DNA of 64,000 bases, taken from positions 10,134,528 through 10,198,527 of the forward strand of contig JARUPZ010000015.1 in NCBI GenBank assembly GCA_031213475.1, written 5' to 3'. The stretch is from Nereocystis luetkeana. Lineage: Eukaryota > Sar > Phaeophyceae > Laminariales > Laminariaceae. Both the position numbers and the translations under genes were made by a program. Shown here piece after piece: positions 11,030-21,969 of the stretch. Position 1 is the stretch's first letter; each line of letters starts with the position of its first letter. The notes beneath the pieces were generated by a model. The model was not told the DNA's origin. It was given only the letters and a program-made list of their open reading frames with translations, and searched no databases.

Positions 11030-12060
11030 CTATGCTGCTATACTATACACCACCGCCAGTAATACGTAAACGCAGCAGAGGTAGAAGCAGCATGATTAGA
11101 TGCTACACCACTTATTACGACTACAACTCCTACTGTTACTATTAGAGTACTAACTTTCATACAACGGCAGCGTTGCACGCAAGCGGTACCATGGATCGGG
11201 TGCATGACTACTATACTGTTACTCTTAACATACACCACTACCACTACGACGCAGATGAATGTACTGCAGTAAAGTTAGAATCAGCATGCACGCTACAAAG
11301 TACTATACTACTATTACACGACTACTACTGAATTTTTATATATGTACAGGCGAGGTATTATATACGGTTGAGGACATCTACTGCATTCACTGCTGTTGAC
11401 CAGGTAGAAGCAACATGCAGACGGCAACAACAGCAATAGCGGACACCACAACGACTGCGACTATTGCTACTACTGATAGTACAGGTACTACTAGTGATAT
11501 TGGACAGGCCTTAATAGAAGCAGCATACATTCGGGACCATGGGCTATTATTAATACAAATACACTAACGACAACTATTATATACTATACTATCTACTTGT
11601 GAATAAGTTATTATAGTCGTTTATTAGAACAACACTACACATTGATTGTCGGATGGCAAGCATAATAATAATATACACCTAGTGCGAGTAAAAAAATACG
11701 CAAAGAACAAATACCCCAAAATATCACTATTAGTAGAAAGCAGCTTCTCCGTACTTATTAATATACAGGTAAACGTACGGCTGGGGCATGATGAAAAAGT
11801 TATCTGCATATATTTCTACTGCCAAAAAATCTAATGACTGTCGAATAAGCACTCACGGCAACAGCAGCTGACTCTTGGCATCTGCAGTAGTAGAACTCTA
11901 ACATCACTCCTAACAGAAACAGGCAGCAACCGGTCTACATACGATTGAGGGCATCAAAACGGTATCTGCACTTGTGATGAAATGTTTCTCTCTACGTTTC
12001 AATTAATGACTGCCAAACGCAGTGTAAAGTCATCGTTACAGCAGACTCGTGGCAACGACA
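11030..12060. repeat. Triplet-rich degenerate tandem region
   Basis: Variants of GTAGAAGCAGCATG recur at about 11,083, 11,270, 11,404 and 11,515, separated by TAC/TAT-rich sequence. No coding potential was recognised. The mirror is at about 43,640-44,670. Confidence 0.45.
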
Positions 12061-12101
12061 GCCCTTCTACTTAATAGTATCATCAATACTGCTATTATTA
12101 A

Positions 12102-12104
12102 TAT

Positions 12105-12161
<57 letters not shown>

Positions 12162-12180
12162 CACTCCTACTACTACTGCT
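12102..12180 (+). repeat. (TAC)n microsatellite
   Basis: About 57 bp of uninterrupted TAC followed by imperfect units. The right-arm partner is shorter, and the 18-bp difference accounts for the change in pairing sum from 55,697 to 55,715 here. Confidence 0.9.
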
Positions 12181-12299
12181 ACTATGACTTCTCCTTCTTC
12201 TACTATTACGGGGGAATATAGTTAATAGGACCAAATATTGTTAGTAGAAATGGTATAATATATACCTGGTAGTTTTTTATGTATACCACAGGCCCTATT

Positions 12300-12725
12300 A
12301 ACTATGGCCCCCCGTAATAGTACTACACTGCTGCTAATACTGCTACTACTGCTGCTACTATGCCAGATGCACACCGAGACAGGGGGGTTAGAGAAAGACG
12401 GGCGGCAGAACCAGTCTGACACTGCTGTGGCTTTGCCCCTGTTCGATTACCTGCTGCTGAGAGCGTGCGACTGGACAAGTCGCTATTATTAGGTATGATA
12501 CCTATACATACCAGGTACCCGTATACAGTAGATATCTAGTGGCAATTTCGCAAAGGTAGATGGACCGAGGAAGGCAGCTTTGTGGTCACGTACTTGATCG
12601 GTGTAAGGTGTGGGGTGCACGTCTAAGGGCTAGATGATTGTTATATGACTCTCGACAGGCGTGTTCTGGTGCTGCTGTACCTGCTACTACTGCGGCGCTG
12701 CTGCTGCTGCTGCTGAGGTTGAAAA
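12300..12725 (-). repeat. Interspersed repeat E, partial copy
   Basis: Shares with the copies at 13,480-14,155 and 52,365-53,245 the order (minus strand): TTTTTCAACCTCAGC, a CAG run, a GTGCAC/ACACC segment, GTGACCACAAAGCTGCC, then a region ending at TGTCTCGGTGTGC. Class unknown. Confidence 0.5.
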
Positions 12726-13479
12726 ACAAACAAGACAGAAAAAAGGCGGGGGATTAAAATGTTACTGAGATTTTATATAATTATGAAATACGCGAGCTAG
12801 CTGTGAGTTCGACTGATTACATAGTTGATACTCAACTTTGCAAGCTAGCTGCGTAATATGTCTCGTCTATATCCCATTTTTACTGAATTTCAAAATTTAT
12901 GATGAGCCGTTCGCGCATATTCCATACCAGGTATGTATTTCCTTGTCAAGGATATAGACCAGTGACTCCCCTGGATACTGCCCGGGTCAACAGGACAAAA
13001 TATATAATCATTCTGCGCACTGATACTATACAACCCAGATAAGGGAGGGTAATATGACTTTGCAACATGTTGAAATCTTTTCATTTTACAATTAATTATT
13101 GATTAACCTTTTGACTTTTTGTATGGGATGGTTCTAACTGCGAATATTTTTTACGTAGTCGTTGCTGCTGCTGTGATGCTCGGATTGTACAGTGTATTAT
13201 ATATGGCTCAAGGTGGCCGCACCTAAATCAGGCAGCATCGGTACTCCCGAAATTATGTCGGGTGGAGTTTTTCGAGAAAATGAGCTGCTGCTGCTGTTGC
13301 TATCACTGATGATGTGATGTTTAAACAGATTGTTCGTACTACAGTATGCATAATAAAGTCATGATGAGATAAACGACAAGACTATCGTCTTCCTGTTTGT
13401 CTGAGATTTTCAACGAAGACAAAATGATCAGAACAAAACTCTTCGTTTTTGAAAGTAAGTGCACACAGCTCGTCGTATC
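12726..13479. other. No gene recognised
   Basis: AT-rich DNA with one TACCAGGTA motif (12,925-12,933). Contains two related short segments around AAGCTAGCTG (12,790-12,860). The right-arm counterpart (42,216-42,980) differs by several small indels. Confidence 0.5.
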
Positions 13480-14155
13480 AGCAGTGGAGCAATGTGGGCT
13501 GTACGCGATGCCGCACCGAGACAGGAGGCAGTACGGCGAGACGGGAGACAGTAATGGTCTTGTCCGGTGCGATTACCTGCTAACCAGCTGCTGATAGCGT
13601 GCGACTGGTCAACTGGCTGGGTGTGACACCAACACATAGATACCCGGGCACGATGCCTCCCAGGTAGGCGAACCGAGGGAGGCAGTTTTGTGGTCACGAA
13701 GGTGCTCGGTGTTAGGTGTACACTTTCCATCAAAGGGGTTGGGTGCAACAGATACGACGGCCGACAGATGGGTACTGCTGTTGCTGCTGTAGGTCCGCTG
13801 TTGTTGTTGCTGCTGTAGATCCGCTGTTGCCGCTACTGCTACTTTTGCTGAGGTTGAAAACGTATGTATAGCTGAGGGGGCTTCAAAACGTGTTCGAGGG
13901 TGGCGGGCTATCAACTTCGCTCTGAAAAAAAAACAAAAAAATGTGGGGTTTTCCATGTCACCTACTCGGCTCGGCGAGGCGGAAAGCAACCCCTTGTTTT
14001 TTAGAGCCGGCTCAGCGACATGAAATGCCCGGAGTGCCGGCACGGTGCTCGGCCGGGATCCAAACAAACGTCGTCATGTGCCCACAGCCCGCTTGCTTGC
14101 CCCGTAGTGAAAAGTGCGAGAAAGAACCCTCCGCCGCCGGAGAGCAGCATGCATA
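13480..14155 (-). repeat. Interspersed repeat E, longer copy
   Basis: Closely resembles 52,365-53,245 in opposite orientation: GGGTTCTTTCTCGCACTTTT, GGATCCCGGCCGAGCACC, a stretch near GGAAAACCCCACAT, then TTTTCAACCTCAGC and a CAG/CAA tract. The frames 13,609-14,067 and 13,941-14,156 are by-products of low complexity. The mirror is at 41,497-42,172. Confidence 0.6.
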
Positions 14156-14454
14156 GAACATAATGTGCGTCGGTTTAGCTAGAGGTCAGAGTTGCCCCTC
14201 GAAAAGCCTTTATACTTTAGCTTCAAGGTGCGCTGGAAAAAGAATGCTCTGCTGCGCGTCAGTAACAAACAGTTTGAAACTAGTAGTTTCAGGTGCAGCT
14301 GTTGGAACCACACCTGTCAAAGGTCGTTGCTCCAATTAATTGGTTGGCTGTTGGTTTTACTGTGCGTCGTAGGTACCGGGTACGCTTCAATCTATATATA
14401 ATATATATATCAATAGTACGATCCAATCGACATCGGAATCGTAAATTGGAATTT

Positions 14455-14849
14455 AACAGACTAATCGGAACAATGGGAACGAAACAAAAAATGAGAACGG
14501 ACGTTTTTTTTTTGAAAGCAAACCAATTGTGTACAACTCCAAGAAAAAAAGTTGACAGTCCTGTGGCGCTGTACAGCAGCCTTCGAATGAGCTGTCGCTC
14601 AGGCTGGAAGTCCTCGGCATCGCCGCGGTAGCCAGCATCTAGAGAAATCACAATAGAGCCAGCGTATATCGCTTTTTGCGCCCACCCGAAGGCACGAGAT
14701 GGAGCATGACCGTTCTGACGAGCTCCTCTCACAGGGCTGGCCAAGGGGTTTCGCAGGATCATTTTGGGGTTCTGATATACCACATGGTTCTGGAGATACG
14801 GCTTGGTTATCATTTTAGGCTTCGTTCCCATTTTTCCGATTTGTCTGTT
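14455..14849 (+). mobile_element. MITE-1, left-arm-only copy
   Basis: 395 bp with imperfect terminal inverted repeats (AACAGACTAATCGGAAC... and the complement of AACAGACAAATCGGAAA...). It is flanked by ATTT at 14,451-14,454 and 14,850-14,853. The right arm has the uninterrupted site with a single ATTT at 41,209-41,212. A near-identical copy is at 36,154-36,543. The minus strand is open across almost the whole element and includes VISLDAGYRGDAEDFQPE, which may be a captured coding fragment; family not recognised. Confidence 0.9.
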
Positions 14850-14853
14850 ATTT

Positions 14854-15259
14854 CCTGAAAAATCGCGATTCAAAATTTCTAAAATGGCTGCGATAGTTCA
14901 GCGATTCGCGCAAAAACACCTTTTACCCGATACGATGTATTGACCCCCCCTCACCATCCAGGAGGAGATTATTGGAGCTCGAATCGCTCGTGCGATTCAA
15001 GTCTAAACGCAAGCGGAACCGATGTGTTTACTAAACTACTGCTGTGCCCCTGTAGAGTAACGTAACCCCCGCTGCGATTCACCTCCCGTAGGCAAAGTAC
15101 ATGCCAACTCTGTTGCAATTCCCCCCTAGACCATATCAGTCGCACTCCCACATAGAGGTCATGTGTCGTGTGTGTCAATTTAAATAGGTACACAACCGTT
15201 GTTGTGGTATCACCTCCGATGCCCATGCCGCGCTCGACTGAATCTTCCTTCTCGTCCCC
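14854..15259. other. No gene recognised
   Basis: Sequence shared by both arms, including a segment around 15,175-15,230 just downstream of the minus-strand 75-codon frame. It includes GACACACACGACACATGAC. Confidence 0.5.
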
Positions 15260-15487
15260 TCATTTAGCGTCTACCTCGTCAAAGCACGCTGCCTTCTTCT
15301 TCATGAGTGCTAACAACCCATCCAGGTCGTCCGCCGCCGCCACCTTCGGGGAGTCCAGAGCATCGGAAATCTGCCGATCACGCCACTCCTCCGTGAAGGC
15401 GTCCTTGTCTGCGCCGGAGGCTTCGGGGGGGAAGTTGTCTGCTCCCGAGACCGTGGGGGGGAAGGTGGGGGTACTTGTGTCATGCAT
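15260..15487 (-). CDS. Small acidic 75-codon open frame kept in both arms
   Basis: Encodes a Pro/Thr/Ser-rich start (MHDTSTPTFPPTVSGAD), then KDAFTEEWRDRQISDAL, DDLDGLLALMKKKAACFDE and stop. The second half looks helical. The right-arm copy (40,569-40,796) has the same length and stop. I count six nucleotide differences, all transitions, five changing an amino acid, which does not argue for strong purifying selection. No family recognised. It may be a terminal exon, a fragment of an element's protein, or chance. Confidence 0.35.
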   Translation of the reverse strand: MHDTSTPTFPPTVSGADNFPPEASGADKDAFTEEWRDRQISDALDSPKVAAADDLDGLLALMKKKAACFDEVDAK

Positions 15488-15689
15488 GGCCGTAGTCGTA
15501 CGACCATAGATTCTCGCATCCCTACACTTCGGGGACGGGGCACGTCTAGTTTACACGTACCAGGCAGATGTTGCTTGCACCAACCACGACGCGCTGTGAG
15601 GTGTTGGTGGAGTCGCACGAAGGGTGAGGTGCATCCTACCTGATACAAAGAAGCACTTTTGAGGCGAATTTTCTTGCATATATATATAT

Positions 15690-15800
15690 GGATACTAATA
15701 ACGGTTGAACGCAGCCTTGCAGCAGCCCCTACGTGACATCACCATCATCCGTACGCACGCGAGCCCGCATGCCGTCGTAGAAATTGCGCGAAATTGAACT
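15690..15800 (-). pseudogene. Fossil reverse-transcriptase fragment (RTE-like)
   Basis: The minus strand near 15,720-15,800 gives, across phases, FYDGMRARVRTDDGDVT followed by GLLQGCVQPLL. This matches [16 protein letters not shown] and GLRQGCVLAPLL of LINE-A. It is a short, decayed remnant that is not part of the intact LINE. The mirror is at 40,264-40,374. Confidence 0.65.
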
Positions 15801-16167
15801 GGATTGGCCAGGACGAAATAGGAGCGAAATATTAATGGCGGAACGGGGTTTCCGGCGCGGTTATCACGGATTTTGACGTGAACGTTTGACACGTGATTTC
15901 CATGAGTATTTTTCAATTTTTGAATTTCAAATTTCATCCCTGCTACTCGTACAGTTTTTTTTCTACAGAGTTACAGGTAGTAGACAGATCAGATATTAAT
16001 GAACGCAGAAATATTTGTTTTGTGATTAGGTGATGCCAAAAATGAAAACAAAAAAATCTGTACCAGGGGTAGTAGGGAATGTATTTGAAATACTCACACT
16101 CATACGAGGTAAATTTTTGTGGTCTAAACTCGCAAGGTTGGACGCGGAATCGCAGAAAAACACACTG

Positions 16168-16425
16168 TTAATCGTAATTACTCGTGTTGTGTGTGGCATT
16201 CTTGTTTCGGCGATATCTCTTAATGGGTGGGGAATTAGGCACTGAAACAAATAATATTGGTCTTTTCTTAGGGCCTCCAGCTACGAAGTCTTCATTATTA
16301 ATTATCGCCTGTATATATATCGGGAACGACGGCGACTTTACTACGGTATTTTGTTGAAAAGTTGGTATTTTTGAGTCTTCGTCGATATCTTGTCGAGATC
16401 GAGTCCAATTATTAACCCGTCTCAT
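16168..16425 (-). pseudogene. Protein-like open stretch, unrecognised
   Basis: Reads VNNWTRSRQDIDEDSKIP, TFQQNTVVKSPSFP and FVAGGPKKRPILFVSVPNS, then PPIKRYRRNK. The right-arm copy (37,393-37,635) keeps the frame over this region, including across a net 9-bp length difference. Composition is plausible for a coding exon, but no family or splice context is recognised. Confidence 0.3.
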
Positions 16426-16429
16426 TTTT

Positions 16430-17500
16430 TAATACTTTTCTTAATGCACATACATGCAGTGTTGTGTCACGGTTGGACCTATCTATGCCAATGGAAACGC
16501 AAAGTTCAAAAGTTGTTTTTCAAATATATTGCCTTCAAAAAGCAGCCGAAACAATTCTCGTACCGCCGCTGTGGGAAAAAAAGAGAAAAATGTTTTGTTT
16601 AGTTTTTTTTTTTCCCCAACGGCTGCAGGCGGCGCAATTTGTTTTTTCCTGGTTGCAAATTGTCAACACGGTGACCGAAACCAGCTCGTGCGACGATCGA
16701 CGCTCGATCTCGACATAGACTCAGCCCACGGCCAACCCGCTCCGTATCTGACAAGGCCAATGAATGTAGAGATGACGGCCTCGAAGATATCAGGTGGATC
16801 CATGGTCAAGGGGGCGAGAGCTTGTGCCCGTGGCGTCCTACGGTATCCTCCCAAACCAGGAAAAAAGTCTATTTTTTGCCATTCGAGACGGGTGGAGAAG
16901 TTTCGTCTTCTGTTTCGTGCTAACCAGCGGCCAAATGTGTTTTATCATACGCCTGGTCAGCTCCCGCCACATGACACCGGCCATGGTGTGAAGACGGTCA
17001 CCCTAGGGTGGGTCGGAGCCCCTAACGAGCGCACTCCGTTTAGAATTCATGACGCAATCGTTGGTTTTGTTGATCGATGTCTGTCGAGGACTCGGAATCT
17101 CGCCGCTTCGAACCAAAGATCGGCCTGAGTTTTTCTCAAGCCGATGTTGCAGATTTGTTTTTTTCGGGCTCTTCCAACACAGTTAGGAACTTTTTTGTTT
17201 TTACGTGTCCCATAGGAAGCAGCACAGAAGAGCCGGCTGCGCCATGCAGCAGAGGACGCCAAGAACGGCGACAAGGAAGGGGAGGGGAGGAGGGGCAGCT
17301 GTACTGATACAGCTTCCTGTCGGTGAATGAATGCAGAAACGAAATGATAGATCGGGTGGCTAGGTATCGGGTCGACTAGCTCTTGCAGACTTTTTTTACC
17401 TGTATCTCCCTCTCTTTCGTGTTGCTTCGTCCGCGCAGCAGATAGCAGCAGATACCCGACCTTCCTGAGTTCGTATGCTTTCCGTCTATTAATTATTAAT
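16430..17500. other. No gene recognised
   Basis: Shared with 36,546-37,390. Long overlapping frames run on both strands (for example 16,454-17,128 plus and 16,663-16,854 minus), and the two arms differ by substitutions and a ~77-bp gap near 16,440-16,520. The uninterrupted site for the right-arm MITE-1 is at about 17,341-17,352. Confidence 0.5.
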
Positions 17501-17504
17501 AGCA

Positions 17505-17808
17505 GCCTTTATGCGTCGTTTGTATCATGTTTCATCTGAGATTTTTGTTTTCGTTTTATTGTCTTTTTGTTTTTATTTGTCCGGTCTTCTTGCTTGTGTT
17601 GTTGTGTTCTCGTACCCGGTAGGCTGACATTTCGCTTGCTGACACCTGACACTTGAATTTGCGATTTAGTTTTATGTTTTTGGTCTTCCTCTGGCTCACA
17701 GTCTGCGACCACATAATCAGGATGTATGTGTCTAGAATAAGGGAATCAGGACGGACACTGGGTGTACTGATGAAGCTGGGTAGAAAGGTTGATTTAATGT
17801 GAAGACAA
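17505..17808 (+). mobile_element. LINE-C 3' end (non-autonomous or truncated)
   Basis: A T-rich stretch, then GACCACATAATCAGGATG, GGACGGACACTGGGTGTAC and GGTAGAAAGGTTGATTTAA with TGTGAAGACAAC. This is the LINE-B 3' end in a diverged form. Present in both arms. Confidence 0.65.
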
Positions 17809-17974
17809 CATGTCGATCAGCATAGGAAGCGTGTTCTAAACCAAATGGCAGGTACCTTGAAAATTCAAACTTTTTACTGAAACTTCGAGGTTAACCCCTG
17901 GAACCACCGGAACGCCGGAGTAGGAAGGAGAAAGAGAAGAAGATGTGCGAAGATAGTAAATGGGATGAACAACA

Positions 17975-18165
17975 AAAATACTAAAAAACGACAGGCACGA
18001 CATATACATTCTATGAAATCGAGAAACGCAAGAAAACAATCAAAGAGAAAATAAAAACAAAGAAGACAAATCGAAAGAGAAAAAAAATATATATACAAGC
18101 AAAAACTATAAGAACTATCTGTCGTGCCCCCCCCCCCCGCAGGTGAGGCCCGTAATAAATAACCC
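17975..18165 (-). mobile_element. LINE-B internal fragment
   Basis: A-rich on the plus strand, with ACGACAGGCACGACATA at one end and CTGTCGTGCCCCCCC near the other, as in the LINE-B 3' UTR. The mirror is at 35,215-35,405. Confidence 0.65.
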
Positions 18166-18293
18166 CCAAAAACAGCATTTTGTTCATCTCGGAACAACTG
18201 TTTTGGGCCCAAAGTATTACCTCTTTTTATGACGAAACGTGTACGTATGCATCTTGACTTATTTTCGACCACTCTGACACACAGAGCAAAACC

Positions 18294-19066
18294 ATGTGTG
18301 TGTTCTTCACAATAAACCGTTCTTTTTACCCGTCGACATCCAGCACAACCAGTGTCCGTGCCGATTCTCCAATCCTAGAAAAGATACGAGTTATGGGGTC
18401 ACAAAGCTACGCCACAGAGACACTACGTTGCCACGTGTGCAGTGTGCACTGCAGTGGGCAACGCAAAGCCATGTGATCATACTAGATACGACAGGCACGA
18501 CATACGCAATCTATGAAATAGTGAAACGAAAAGAAACAATCAAAGAGAAAACAAAAACAAGGTGGACAAATCGAAAGAGAAAAAGAAGAAAAATGAAAGC
18601 AAAATGTAAGAGAAACACAATCTGTCGTGCCCCCTCCCCCAGGCGAGGTGGCCAACACTTGAAAAAGAACGAGCTGGAAAAAAGAAGAAATAACAACAAA
18701 CACCACTGCTTGTGAACAGAGTAAGACAAAGAACCAAGGAGAAAGTAACAAGGAAAAATAACAAAGGGGAAATAACAGGCAGACCAAAGCCCAAAGCACC
18801 TTCCAGGTGGCGGCAGCAGCTTGTGGTACGAGTAGTATAGCCAGGTTCTCCCAGCTAATCCGCCTGGTACCTTGCTACCCAGACTGTCGTCTCCGCCCTG
18901 CGTTCGTCAACTATGCCCAGCCCCTTGGCGTCAGACAATACGAAACGAGCAGAGCAGGTTCGTCTTCCAACCACGCCACACGGCTCCTTTAGTACGGCTT
19001 ATCAATCAGAAAAGGAAGAGGAAGAGAAAAAATAATATGAAAATCACGGAGAGTCAGCGCAAGAAA
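18294..19066 (-). mobile_element. LINE-B1, 5'-truncated copy (left arm)
   Basis: The 3' end (TTTATTGTGAAGAACACACA) is at 18,294, with the characteristic GCACGGACACTGGTTGTGCT block and a pyrimidine-rich body. It extends to GCGCTGACTCTCCGTGATT near 19,050. The right arm has the same insertion but lost ~410 bp of its 5' half. No protein-coding part remains. Confidence 0.8.
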
Positions 19067-19935
19067 GGTAGGTTTGATGGAAGGATGAAGATATCAGCTT
19101 TCCAACTGTTCTACGTGTAGCCGAATTATACGGTTCTGGGTGAGGAGGAGATGAGTAAATATGAGTCCTCAAAAACATACCAGGTACTAATTTTCAACAG
19201 GAGAGGAGCCCCCAACCAACTTTGTCCTGGGGATCACCGGAAAGCTCACGATTTGGACCGTGCAGCGCTCCGATTAGTTTTGCAAGAACCGCGGTCGTTC
19301 CTGAGCTATAAGCGTTCAAAGAAGGGAACCTCAATCCCCCTCGATCACCTCTGCCTCATCTGTAGCCCCATGCTTTCGCTTTACAAGTAGCACCGTTGGA
19401 AAGTTCGAATCCTCAGCTAGCTTTCCGTGTAACCTGACCAAGGGTTTTAATGTCCCCCCGTGTGTGTCTGTGCTCGAGTTAATTTGTCTGGATGCCCATA
19501 TTTTCTGGCATTATATTTCAATGAAAAGGGACAAATGATAGCCAACCAAACAAATTATCTTGGAAGATGCAAACAAAAAGTAAGTGAACTCGCACGGGGT
19601 CATTTATTATGGGTGACCGTAGAAATAGTTTTAGCCTCCCCTTGGCCCGTCTCCCTCTGTCATTTTTGCGTCGGTTGTGTCGTCCTTGACCCACCACTTG
19701 GACATATATATATGCGTGTGTAGGACTGCTCCTTTTTTGTTTGTTGGTATTAAGAGCTCTTTGTCTCTTCCCTCTTCTTGTCGGGATGGTATACCACAGC
19801 TCGTTAGTACGGTTTCCCGTTTGAACTGGTATACTGCCGTTCGCATTGTTTTTTCCCATCGAAACGCATTTTGTTATACAGCCTGTTTTGTGGCCACACA
19901 GCAGTACAGGCAAAATTACAGGGAAGTGAGCTAAT
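19067..19935. other. No gene recognised
   Basis: Almost identical to 33,857-34,650. Frames such as 19,460-19,723 show no motif. One TACCAGGTA lies at 19,178-19,186. Confidence 0.5.
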
Positions 19936-19939
19936 AATG

Positions 19940-20360
19940 AGAGAACAACAACGAACACGGGATTTTCCTCCATCGTCCGAGCTCCTACAACCGGCGCACG
20001 AAGAACAACATACAATACTAACCAATCGTAGATCGTGCGGGGCGGAAGTCGCGGTGTTCCTCCGGGAGTAATCACTCGGTCCTGCAGTAGTAGTTAGTTG
20101 CTAAATAAGGCTGGACGCGACGATTTCCAACCTCACCTTGCCTGCGTAGGCAACAAGTGAAATCCCTCTCACTCTGTAGTTGTTGCAATCTGCTCGATCC
20201 TTCGTTTTGTGAACGACCTTGACGATCGCATCATCCCATTACTGGGGGACTTTTATCCTGTTACCCAGACATTGATATGGTGGTGTGGAAGCACTGGGCG
20301 AATGCGGGGTGGTCGAGTTTAAGAGGTTCGGCCGGGAGGCCATCTGGTCCCAGGTTGTAT
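19940..20360 (-). pseudogene. Fossil RTE-like reverse transcriptase fragment
   Basis: Minus strand, across phases: [66 protein letters not shown] and MLFFVRRL. Each aligns in order with the LINE-A RT blocks ([72 protein letters not shown]). It is heavily broken by stops and phase changes. An old insertion, since both arms have it (mirror 33,432-33,852). The unbroken 185-codon frame at 19,518-20,075 is in the wrong phase for the RT. Confidence 0.8.
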
Positions 20361-20983
20361 GGGTTATTATGGTGAGGAGAGAAGAAACACAGCGACTACG
20401 AGTATAAATTCTGCACTTCCTTGTTGCCACGAGAGCGGATCTTGTCAGAGAGCACACCCACCGCCCTGTTGTTTGGAGTGTGTCCCGTGACAAAATGGAG
20501 ACACGTGATGCAATCCTGACTCGATGCAACGCGAAACGCAACCCGCCCGTTGGCACCAATTATTTATGTTGAAAAAGTATCCTGATATCGAGCAGAGGGA
20601 TCACTGGGGGTCTGAACGTCTAATCGACAGCTGGGAGTTGGGGAGTATGCGCACAACAACAGACAGCAGTGAGTGGCAGTTATTGCAAGATTAAAATAGT
20701 CACCTGGTAGTTGTTTCCCGGTGACCGGTCGCCGACTACTGCTTGCTGATCGACAACATGCAAACGTCGCATCCGACACACAACAAGCAACCGGCGGACG
20801 TTTGGCATGGCAGAAGGAAGCAGAGAATACTAAGCAAGAGGATAAGAAAGAGGACACTCACCAACAACGGGATGAATTGCCACTTGTCACCCCTGCCATC
20901 CTGTGTTCGAGGGTGGACCTCTGCCGGTGTAGATCGTGAGTTCACCTCGTCGACGCAGACCAAGTGCGTGGCAGCTCACAAGT
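20361..20983. other. No gene recognised
   Basis: Near-identical in both arms. Short frames on both strands without recognisable motifs. Confidence 0.5.
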
Positions 20984-21165
20984 AAGGGTCTTTCTTGTCG
21001 GAGAGCTTTTTTTGTCCGATAATTTCAATAATTTTTTCGTGCATATATATATATGTGAACTCTAGCTTTCCTGATGTTCTAGCTTCAGAATAATTTCACA
21101 TGTTGTGACAGGACGCCTCCATCTCTTGACGCATATATCTATTCATTCCAAACTATAAATATAGT
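20984..21165 (+). mobile_element. MITE-2 family, diverged copy
   Basis: Begins TAAGGGTCTTTCTTGTCGG and shares with 24,788-25,034 the segments GGAGAGCTTTT and GACGCCTCC near the far end, followed by a TCCAAACT segment. Also in the right arm at 32,640-32,812. Confidence 0.6.
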
Positions 21166-21184
21166 TGCAACTTGTCTGACTGAT

Positions 21185-21720
21185 TACCGCGTACCCGGTG
21201 GCGGGTACCCGGGACCGTCGGAGCCGGAACTGTCCCGGTCCAACTCACGGAATCGCGGGTATTCGTACCTCGGGTACTCGTGAATTGTTCGAGACCGAGC
21301 CCCCAAGACCAGTGTATATGTTGATTTGTACATGCACTGCAGCGGCTGTCCCCCTAGCTTTTTGCATCTCGCCCCTGCAGACTACACACTTGCACAGTCG
21401 GATCGAGAATAAATAGAGAATACTCCTACCCGCCATTGCACAACACGCTAGACACTAGAGTTGCACAACGGCCTCACAATTAAGAACCGGGACGGTGCGG
21501 GGCGATTAAGGCGGGACCAGAACCAGATACACGGGTCAGGCAGACACGGGTACCCGGGTACCCGGGTACACGGGTACCCGGGATACAACGCACTATGTAT
21601 TCCCGGGTACACGGGTACCCGGGATATAACGCACTATTTTCGACACTTTTAGCGCCTGAGCGGCGGCGGGCAAAAGGCGGACACGGGTAATCGGATACCC
21701 GGGTGCCCGGGTACCCGGTT
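21185..21720. repeat. GGGTACCC-rich minisatellite region
   Basis: Many copies of the palindromic word GGGTACCC/CGGGTACCCG, densest at 21,540-21,640 and 21,690-21,720. Copy number differs in the right arm (32,130-32,615). Confidence 0.8.
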
Positions 21721-21969
21721 TACAATATATATATATATATACTATTTTTGCTCCCCTCCCTGTGGCGATTGAGGGGCGGCGTGGTAAGCGGACACGGGTA
21801 CTTGGGTTAACATATATTATTTTCTCCCCGTGTAGCTTTTGAGAGGCGGCGTGGTAAGACGAAAGGGTGGGAAATCATGACTTCAGTTCGCGACTCTCGA
21901 CGAATGCAGGCAACTAGGTAGGGGTATTTTCTGTGGGATCGAGTAGAGAGGTGGGGAGTGGGGAGTTGA

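Noticed and set aside
19518-20075. 185-codon protein identical in both arms
   Set aside because: Wrong phase over a decayed reverse transcriptase; identity reflects arm homogeneity, not selection.
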